Below, piece by piece: positions 1 to 6,200 of a stretch of DNA of 6,263 bases (position 1 is the first letter of the stretch; each line of letters starts with the position of its first letter). Both the position numbers and the translations under genes were made by a program. This DNA comes from Bacteroidia bacterium (lineage in GTDB: Bacteria > Bacteroidota > Bacteroidia > Bacteroidales > BM523): contig JACQWN010000612.1 of the NCBI GenBank assembly GCA_016209245.1, positions 1 through 6,263 of the forward strand. The letters run 5' to 3'. Below the pieces are notes generated by a model. That model was not told the origin of the DNA, made no database searches, and saw nothing but the letters and a program-made list of their open reading frames with translations.

Positions 1-2
1 TA

Positions 3-131
3 AAGCAAATATTTATGATTTACGATAAGAACAATATCAAAACAAAAATTTCAAATTGTAGTTCGGTACAAAAAAAATTGTCTGAGATTTTTAATTTACA
101 TACTTTTGAAAAACTTTTAACAGTACACTAA
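3..131 (+). CDS. possible 3' tail of an upstream gene (weak)
   Basis: The frame is open from the left edge for 42 codons and ends in TAA at 129-131; the only in-window ATG is at 15. The predicted peptide ends with SVQKKLSEIFNLHTFEKLL followed by TVH. This faintly resembles the C-terminal helix of STAS/anti-sigma-factor-antagonist proteins, but the likeness is by eye only and I would not name it. The stretch shares its frame with the methyltransferase remnant that starts at 189, separated from it by TAA (129) and TAG (186), so it could instead be decayed 5' sequence of that gene. Most likely it is either the end of a gene lying to the left or non-coding AT-rich sequence. Bases 132-188 show nothing I can assign. 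Confidence 0.22.
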   Translation, partial: KQIFMIYDKNNIKTKISNCSSVQKKLSEIFNLHTFEKLLTVH

Positions 132-188
132 GTATTTTGTAATAGCCTGTTTATCAATAGACCAAAGTATGTGAAAAAATTCCTGTAG

Positions 189-1019
189 AAAACTCAGGTA
201 TTATTTATTCAAAAAGGTACTAATAATAGAAAAAATCTTTTCATTTCTATAAATGAATATTGCGGTCATGATAAAAAGGGCAGACCTACAGACAAAGATG
301 ATATTCCAAATGTTGCAAGTTTATACAATAACAACAAATCAGATGAAAATAATTTTTTTATAAAACCTTCTTTATTAGAAAGCAGCTTTATTGCAAAAAG
401 GTATCTGAAAAAATACATTGACAATTTGGAAAAGATTGAAAAGTCAAAATATTCTGTTGTAAATTTTGGAGATATTATTTCAACCGTTCACAACGGAGCA
501 AATATTGATGACTCTTCAATCTATGTTGAAAAAAAACAAGGCATTCCTTACATTCTCGTAAAAAGTATTACTAAAGAAGGCATCAATTTCGAGAATTTAA
601 AGTATATTAAAAAATCATTAGAAACCGACAAAGATGTAATTAAAAACACTGTAGATGAAAAAAACATTGTGATGACAAGAGCAGGTAATTCAGGCATTGC
701 AGCAAATATTCCTCCCGACTTAATTGGAGGTGTTGCGTCAGGGTTTCTTATCAACATAAAAATAAAAAATGATATTGACCCTTATTATATTGTTTCATTT
801 TTAAATTCTAAATTCGGACAAATGCAATTAGAAAGAATTTCAAGCGGTTCAATATTACAAAGCATTCGATCATCGGATTTGAAAAAAATTAAAATAATTT
901 TACCACCTAAAGAAATTCAAAATACGATTGGGGAAAAACTCAAAGGAGCTGTTTATGCTGCCGCTGCTGCTCGAACAAAAATTGAAGAGGCAGATAATGA
1001 TATTACAAAACTAATTTAG
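189..1019 (+). pseudogene. 5'-truncated N6-adenine DNA methyltransferase fused to a type I specificity (Methylase_S) domain
   Basis: This is one open frame of 276 codons ending in TAG. Residues 1-40 (KTQVLFIQKG, then NEYCGHDKKGRPTDKDDIP) match the end of the catalytic domain of type I-like N6-adenine methyltransferases. Residues ~60-88 form a charged helical linker. The rest is one HsdS-like target-recognition domain: GIPYILVKSI early on, TRAGNSG in the middle, then FLNSKFGQ, GSILQSI and the closing LPPKEIQ before a helical tail. In the family, the catalytic part methylates adenine using S-adenosylmethionine and the recognition domain chooses the DNA site. Here the cofactor-binding and NPP[FY] motifs are absent. 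The frame is blocked upstream by TAG at 186, and no ATG or GTG occurs before the Met of MTRAG near 672. The only start-like codon is TTG at 426, which would give a 197-residue recognition domain alone. I read it as a restriction-modification remnant; a living stand-alone specificity protein from TTG 426 is the alternative. Confidence 0.72.
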
Positions 1020-1021
1020 CG

Positions 1022-1222
1022 ATGCCCGCAAAAATTTTAAAACAAGAGATTGTTAAACTAAAAATAAAATGGAAAAGGAGAATTTTTCTTTCCAATAATT
1101 CCATTGTGAGTTTTGAAATGGATAAGAAAAATAATTGGTGGCAATCGGGTGCTTCAAAGGATGAATTATGGATTACTGCACCGATTGTTGAACAACTTTG
1201 GAATGAATTTGTATCAAAGTAA
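1022..1222 (+). CDS. small hypothetical protein next to the methyltransferase remnant
   Basis: This is a 66-residue protein of unknown function. It starts with ATG 2 nt after the stop of the methyltransferase-specificity frame (tagcgatg), a spacing that suggests translational coupling. The N-terminal third is very basic (KILKQEIVKLKIKWKRR). It is followed by a Trp-rich stretch (NNWWQSGASKDELWITAP) and a short helix-like end (VEQLWNEFVSK). There is no signal peptide or membrane segment. The basic, compact composition would suit a nucleic-acid-binding or accessory protein of the restriction system, but that is inference from position and composition; I do not recognise the family. With an upstream partner that looks broken, it may be a leftover of the same locus. 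Confidence 0.55.
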   Translation: MPAKILKQEIVKLKIKWKRRIFLSNNSIVSFEMDKKNNWWQSGASKDELWITAPIVEQLWNEFVSK

Positions 1223-1259
1223 AAAGAAATTAGTGAAAAAATAATTTAAAAAAATAATT

Positions 1260-1697
1260 ATGATTGAACATTTAAAAGGCCAAATAACCTGTGCAATAAT
1301 TAAGCCGGAAGCGGTGGAAAAACAAAACACCGGCTCTATTCTTGAAATGATTAACAAGGCGGGATTCCATATTGCCGCTATAAAATATATTAAAATGGAT
1401 AAGGAGCTTGCTTCCTCGTTTTATGCAATACATAAAGGGAAACATTTCTTTGAGGATCTAATCAGCTATATGTCGTCGGGGCCGGTAATTCCTATGATTT
1501 TGCATAAAGAAAAGGCGGTTGAGGAATTCCGTAGGCTCATAGGGGCTACTAATCCTCAAAATGCTGTTGAAGGCACTGTCAGGAAATTATTTGGAGAATC
1601 GCTTCAAAGAAATGCAGTTCATGGTTCCGACAGTGATGAAAATGCCGAATGCGAGTGTAATTTTTTCTTTGCGGAAACTGAAAGATATTTTATATAA
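1260..1697 (+). CDS. ndk: nucleoside diphosphate kinase
   Basis: This 145-residue cytoplasmic enzyme moves the gamma-phosphate of ATP onto other (d)NDPs through a phosphohistidine, keeping NTP and dNTP pools balanced. The family signature is complete. The catalytic His121 lies in N-A-V-H-G-S-D-S (residues 118-125). Lys15 sits in the N-terminal strand (IIKPEAV). Tyr55, Phe63, Arg91, Thr97, Arg108 and Asn118 stand at the nucleotide-binding positions. Length is normal for the family (about 140-150). The ATG at 1260 gives the expected N-terminus; no Shine-Dalgarno is seen in the AT-rich 37-bp gap upstream, which is common in Bacteroidota. The loop QNAVEGTVRKLFGESLQ differs slightly from the commonest A-x-x-G-T-I-R form but keeps the key residues. 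The stop codon directly abuts the stop of the opposing DUF721 gene. Confidence 0.97.
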   Translation: MIEHLKGQITCAIIKPEAVEKQNTGSILEMINKAGFHIAAIKYIKMDKELASSFYAIHKGKHFFEDLISYMSSGPVIPMILHKEKAVEEFRRLIGATNPQNAVEGTVRKLFGESLQRNAVHGSDSDENAECECNFFFAETERYFI

Positions 1698-1718
1698 TTA
1701 CCGGAATATAATATCTTT
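1681..1718. terminator. inverted repeat over the convergent stop codons, possible bidirectional terminator
   Basis: AAAGATATT at 1681-1689 is perfectly complementary to AATATCTTT at 1710-1718. Three further pairs follow after one mismatch (1691-1693 with 1706-1708). The centre of symmetry (1699.5) lies almost on the junction of the ndk stop (1695-1697) and the DUF721 stop (1698-1700), so the stem is built from the last codons of both genes. The 9-bp arm has only one G-C pair and no strong U-tract follows, so it would be a weak intrinsic terminator. It is listed because the two convergent genes have no other space for one. Confidence 0.35.
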
Positions 1719-1988
1719 AATCAATTCCTCGCCTGCAATTTCATTTATACGTTTTATGATTCCTTCTTTGAGCATGGAGAGTTCATTTCTGATTACTGAA
1801 GATTTGAGATGAACATAAAGTATCTTATTTTTTATAAAAATATCTGTTGTAGCTTTTGCAACTGTTTTTCCAACAACTTTATCCCATGACTGAACAAGAT
1901 TAATTTCCTTAATCTTGGTATTTATATTCATGGCTTTGAGATATTCTAAAATGGCTTCTCCTATTGGTTGTATTTGACCTCGTTTCAT
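1698..1988 (-). CDS. DUF721 (DciA-like) protein
   Basis: This 96-residue cytoplasmic protein consists of the DUF721/DciA domain alone, the short form usual in Bacteroidota. Visible family traits are an N-terminal helix (PIGEAILEYLKAMNI), the W-x3-VG motif at Trp35-Gly40 with the following AKATTDIFI strand, the strand LYVHLKSSVIRNEL (57-70), and a C-terminal helix ending AGEELIKDIIFR. Family members called DciA help load or operate the replicative helicase DnaB; that role is known for other phyla and is inferred here. The ATG lies in a 4-nt ATGA overlap with the stop of the PAP2 gene upstream, so the two are probably co-translated. In this phylum the gene is often found near recF; recF is not seen here. 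Its stop abuts the ndk stop. Confidence 0.9.
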   Translation of the reverse strand: MKRGQIQPIGEAILEYLKAMNINTKIKEINLVQSWDKVVGKTVAKATTDIFIKNKILYVHLKSSVIRNELSMLKEGIIKRINEIAGEELIKDIIFR

Positions 1989-2764
1989 ATTTTTTTAAAG
2001 GACTTTATTTTCCAATTATTTCTATTATAAATTAATTTAGCTATTCCGAATCCGAGTGCAGCACCGGCCACTACATCGCTTGCCCAGTGCTTATCGTCAT
2101 GAATTCTTGATAATCCGGTAAGGGCTGCAATTGTATAAGCAATTATAGGAATATAAATTTTATCGCTGTATTCTGAAGCAACTATTGTAACGACAGCAAA
2201 TATTGATGTAGTATGACCTGAAGGCATAGACCAGTACCAATGTTTTAACGATGGCCCTACCCAGATATTAGCATTCGGAGGTGTGTCATGAAACGGTCTG
2301 TGGCGGTTAATCATAAATTTAGGAATAGTTACGATTAGTCCTGACAACAAATAGGTTTTAACGCCAAGAAGCGCCACTTTTTTGCTCCTTTCATTTTTAA
2401 AAGTCAATCCATGTAAATAAAATAAACCCATAGCAGGCATTGTGTAAACACCGCTGCCAAACCGTTCAAAACCATGTTTAGTAATAAGGTCGGATGTTTC
2501 TGTCCTTTGTGATTGAAAATAATCTCTGATTCTTTCATCCTGCGTTGTGAGAATGGCGCTTGCACAAACAACTGAACCGGCAATGAGCCAATTTTTCGGT
2601 TTCCATTTAACCGGCGAAATAAGGATATCTTTAGTATCAAGATAATATGATTTAAGATATTGGAGGTTAATACGTGCTTTATCGGCTAATATAATGGTCG
2701 AATCCTGCGACCTGACTATGTTTATGTAAGTAACAATTAGAAGAAAAAAAATTATATGTTTCAA
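1985..2764 (-). CDS. PAP2-family (phosphatidic acid phosphatase type 2) membrane phosphatase
   Basis: This 259-residue protein carries the full three-part active site of the PAP2/acid phosphatase superfamily: Lys149-x6-Arg156-Pro157 (KFMINRHRP), Pro-Ser-Gly-His at 181-184, and Ser219-Arg220-x5-His226-x3-Asp230 (SRIHDDKHWASD). His184 and His226 would be the proton donor and nucleophile. Likely substrates are lipid phosphates such as undecaprenyl pyrophosphate, phosphatidylglycerol phosphate or lipid A phosphates; the sequence does not decide which. Residues 1-19 look like a signal peptide (KHIIFFLLIVTYINIVRS, then Q20-D21), and hydrophobic stretches lie near 59-73, 130-148, 186-197, 203-218 and 231-246, so it should face the periplasm. 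The start is TTG at 2764: no ATG or GTG lies in frame between the TGA at 2809-2807 and this codon, and it gives a proper signal peptide. The stop overlaps the DUF721 start (ATGA). Confidence 0.93.
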   Translation of the reverse strand: MKHIIFFLLIVTYINIVRSQDSTIILADKARINLQYLKSYYLDTKDILISPVKWKPKNWLIAGSVVCASAILTTQDERIRDYFQSQRTETSDLITKHGFERFGSGVYTMPAMGLFYLHGLTFKNERSKKVALLGVKTYLLSGLIVTIPKFMINRHRPFHDTPPNANIWVGPSLKHWYWSMPSGHTTSIFAVVTIVASEYSDKIYIPIIAYTIAALTGLSRIHDDKHWASDVVAGAALGFGIAKLIYNRNNWKIKSFKKI

Positions 2765-2860
2765 TGCTTTCTTTATTAATAAACAAGTTGGACTATGCCG
2801 CCGTTCTCAAGAATCAGAAATAATTATTTATCGGCAAATGAAATTTTGAAGTATTTACAT

Positions 2861-3253
2861 TTACCTGGTAATAATCAATAAGCTGTTAAATAAATTCATT
2901 CCAGATTCCAGTTGTAGCTGATAAACTCCGATAGATAAGTCAGGTAATACAAAGGTTTTCTTGAAACTAACTTTATCCTTAATAAAATTATCCTTATATA
3001 TTACTTGCCCAGCAATATTTATCAATTTAATTGTAAAATCTCCTTTTTCAGCAGAAGTAAAATCAACTTCAAATGTGCCGGTACTAGGATTAGGATAAAT
3101 CCTCACAAAAGTACAGGCTTGAGCAGAAATAATAGATGTCTGGTATGTTACTGCTGCAGAAGATGTGTCCATACACCCATTATTGTCAATTATTGATATA
3201 TAGTATGTACCTACGCCTAAATCTGTAATAGTTTCTGTTATAGCACCATTGCT
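2861..3253 (-). pseudogene. detached C-terminal end of the SprB-repeat protein: rest of repeat 14 plus T9SS sorting domain
   Basis: These 130 codons follow the TAG at 3256-3254 in the same frame as the large repeat gene and are plainly its continuation. First comes the remainder of the 14th repeat (SNGAITETITDLGVGTYY, ending NNGC), then a short linker. Last comes a type A T9SS (Por secretion) sorting domain with YPNPSTG at 3097-3077, GQVIY near 3010-2996 and a typical end (LPDLSIGVYQLQLESG ... SLLIITR). In this phylum the domain is recognised by the T9SS, which exports the protein and removes the tag or attaches the protein to the cell surface. A start at ATG 3172 would give 103 residues without a signal peptide, so it could not be exported alone. 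I therefore treat it as the severed end of the gene, not a separate gene. Confidence 0.85.
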
Positions 3254-6200
3254 CTATATATAAGTATAAGGAGCTGTGCCGCCTGTTACAACTGCAGTCG
3301 CCGAACCATCAGTAGCGGTAATAGAACTGGCATTTGTTACATTTACAGTAATTGTTAATAATTCAGGTTCATTGATTGTAACTGCACTATAAGCATTACA
3401 ACCATTATTTCCTGTGACAGTTACATAATAAGAACCTGCACACAGATTATTTATTGATACAGCAGTATCACCGGTAGACCATAAGTATGTATAAGGTTGT
3501 GTGCCGCCTGTTGCTGTAACTGTGGCAGAGCCATCACAAATGCTATAGCATGTAGCATCTGCAGAAGTTGCAGACGCCGCAGGGGCTCCTGTTTCATTTA
3601 TAGCAACATTTGCAGATTCAGTACATCCATTGGAATCGGTAACAGTTATTGTGTAAATACCTGCCGGAACTCCGGCGATAAAATTAGTTGTAGAACCATT
3701 AGACCATAAATATGTATATGGTGAAGTGCCGCCAGAAGTTGCGGCAGTGGCAATTCCATCAGAATTACCGCAGGATGCATTAATTGCATTAGTTGTAATT
3801 GTAATAGCTGAAGGTTCAGTAACAGTTACACTGTTTGTTGCAGTACAACCATTTACATCAGTGATTGTAACTGAATATACACCTGCAGGTATGGGATCTG
3901 TAAATGGGTCAAAAGAAGGTCCAGCAGACCACTGCTGTATGTAGGGAGGCGTACCTCCGGAAACTGATAAGCTGATAGAACCATCATTGCCACCATTGCA
4001 ACTAACATTTGAAGATGAAATAACAGATGATAAAGCTGATGGCTCATTAATAGTAACACTTGCAGAGGTAAAACAACCGTCTGCATCACTAATAATAACA
4101 TCATACGCTCCTGCGGCTAATTCTGTTTCTGTATCAGATGTTCCTCCTGTTGACCATAAATAATTGTATGGAGCGACGCTACCTGTAACAGTAACACCGG
4201 CTGTCCCGTCATTTAAGCCATTACAACTGATATCTGTGCTTGTAACATCAGCATTCATTTCTGCCGGTTCATTTATATCAGCAATACCAAATGCTTCACA
4301 TCCATCATTACCCGTTACAGTAACATTATAAGAACCTGCACACAGGTTATTAGCAGTTGTAGCAGTATCCCCTGTAGACCATAAATAGGTATATGGCGGA
4401 GTGCCGCCTGTAGCTGTAACTGTTGCAGAACCATCGCAAATACCATAACAAGCAGCATCATTAGAAGTCACAGATACTGTTGGACCTCCGGATTCACCAA
4501 TAGTAATAATGACTGAATTAGTACATCCATTATTATCTGTTATAGTTACAGAATATACTCCGGCAGGTACCCCTGCTATGAAATTTGTTGCAGAACCGGT
4601 GGACCATAAATAACTGTATGGCGAAGTGCCACCTGATGCAGATACTGTTGCAATACCATCGGAGCCGCCGCAGGAAGCATTTATTATATTACTTGTTATA
4701 GTAATCGGAAGAGGTTCGTTAATTGTAACAGAAGCTGTTCCGTTACAATTATTGAAATCAGTTACAGTAACACTATAATCACTACCCGATAAACCGGTTT
4801 CTGTATCTGATGTTCCACCGGTAGTCCATAAATAATTATAGGGCGGAGTACCGCCGGAGACACTAACGACAGCGCTTCCATCATCTGCTCCGTTACAGGT
4901 TACATCTGTTCCTGTAATATCTGCAGTGATAGCAACAGCTTCATTAATAATTACACTGTCAGTTGAATAACATCCATAAGCATCTGCAACAGTAATATAA
5001 TATGTACCTGCACTAAGATCTGTTTCTGTTTCTGAAGTTCCTCCTGTTGACCATAAATAGCTGTAAGGAGCGGTTCCTCCTGAAGCAGTAACAGAAGCGG
5101 TCCCATCATTTAAGCCGCTGCAGGAAACATCCGTGCTTGTAATATTTATTAAAATTACTGAAGGTTCAGATATATTAACACTCGTATTTGCACTACAACC
5201 GTCATTTCCTGTAACAGTAACATTATAAGAACCCGCACATAAGCTGTCTGCTGAAGCAGTAATCTGACCATCGGACCATAAATATGTATATGGCGGGGTT
5301 CCGCCTGTTGCTGTAACTGTTGCAGAGCCATCACAGCTACTATAACATGTTACATCTATAGAAGTTGCTGATAGTGTTGGACCGCCGGTTTCATTTACAG
5401 ATATACTTACAGACTCATTGCATTCCTGACTGTCGGTTACAGTTACAGTGTAAATTCCTGCAGGAATTCCTGCTATGAAATTTGTAACAGCACCTGTGGA
5501 CCATAAATAAGTATATGGCGATGTGCCCCCGGTTGCTGAAACAGAAGCAATACCGTTAGAACTGCCGCATGAAGCATTGACCGAATTAGTGGTTAAAACA
5601 ATTACAGCGGGTTGAGTAATTGTAACTGAAGTTGTTGTGGTACAACTATTAGCATCAGTAACGGTAACTGTATAAGTACCTGCTGTCAGATTGTTAATAT
5701 CCTGTGTAGTCGCTGAATTTGACCATAAATAAATATAAGGCGAAACACCGCCAAATACTGTTAAATTAATAGCACCGTCATTACCTCCGTTACAGCTTAC
5801 ATTAGTTTGAGTACAGGATGCAGTTAAAGCTGTAGGTTGAGTAATTGTAACTGAAGTTGTTTTGGTACAACTATTAGAATCAGTAATGGTAACTGTATAT
5901 ATACCTGCTGTCAGACTGTTAATATCCTGCGCAGTCGCTGAATTTGACCATAAATATGTATAAGGAGAAACTCCGCCGGATACTGTTAAATTAATGGACC
6001 CGTTATTTCCTCCGTTACAGCTTACATTTGTTTGAGTATAGAATGCAGTTAAAGCTGTAGGTTGAGTAATTGTAACTGAAGTTGTTGTGGTACAACTATT
6101 AGCATCAGTAATGGTAACTGTATAAGTACCTGCTGTCAGATTATTTATATCCTGTGTAGTCGCTGAATTCGACCATAAGTAGGTATATGGCGGAACTGCA

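Noticed and set aside
548..757. Minus-strand open frame of 69 codons
   Set aside because: It lies wholly inside the specificity domain on the other strand, which has clear family motifs; nothing supports coding on the minus strand.
2404..2640. Second minus-strand frame inside the PAP2 gene
   Set aside because: It is a frame-shifted shadow of the PAP2 coding sequence, whose active-site motifs are complete in the main frame.
2765..2860. Two 12-bp AT palindromes in the spacer (2772-2783 tttattaataaa and 2818-2829 aaataattattt) as operator or terminator sites
   Set aside because: Pure A/T palindromes of this size are expected by chance in such AT-rich DNA. No G-C stem, U-tract or clear Bacteroidota promoter (TAnnTTTG with upstream TTTG) could be defined.
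3254..3256. TAG as a reassigned or recoded sense codon
   Set aside because: The expected residue is Trp, which known TAG reassignments do not supply, and only one TAG occurs in ~3.4 kb of this frame. TAG also ends the methyltransferase-specificity frame at 1017. A point mutation or sequence error is simpler.
3497..3944. Open plus-strand frames of ~70 codons, and a similar one at 3005-3196
   Set aside because: They lie antisense to the SprB repeats and their wording is the reverse shadow of the repeat; no start context or family signal.
3700..5520. SprB super-repeats as recombination cassettes of a phase-variation system
   Set aside because: No recombinase, inverted repeats or silent cassettes are visible in the window; the pattern is explained by ordinary tandem duplication.
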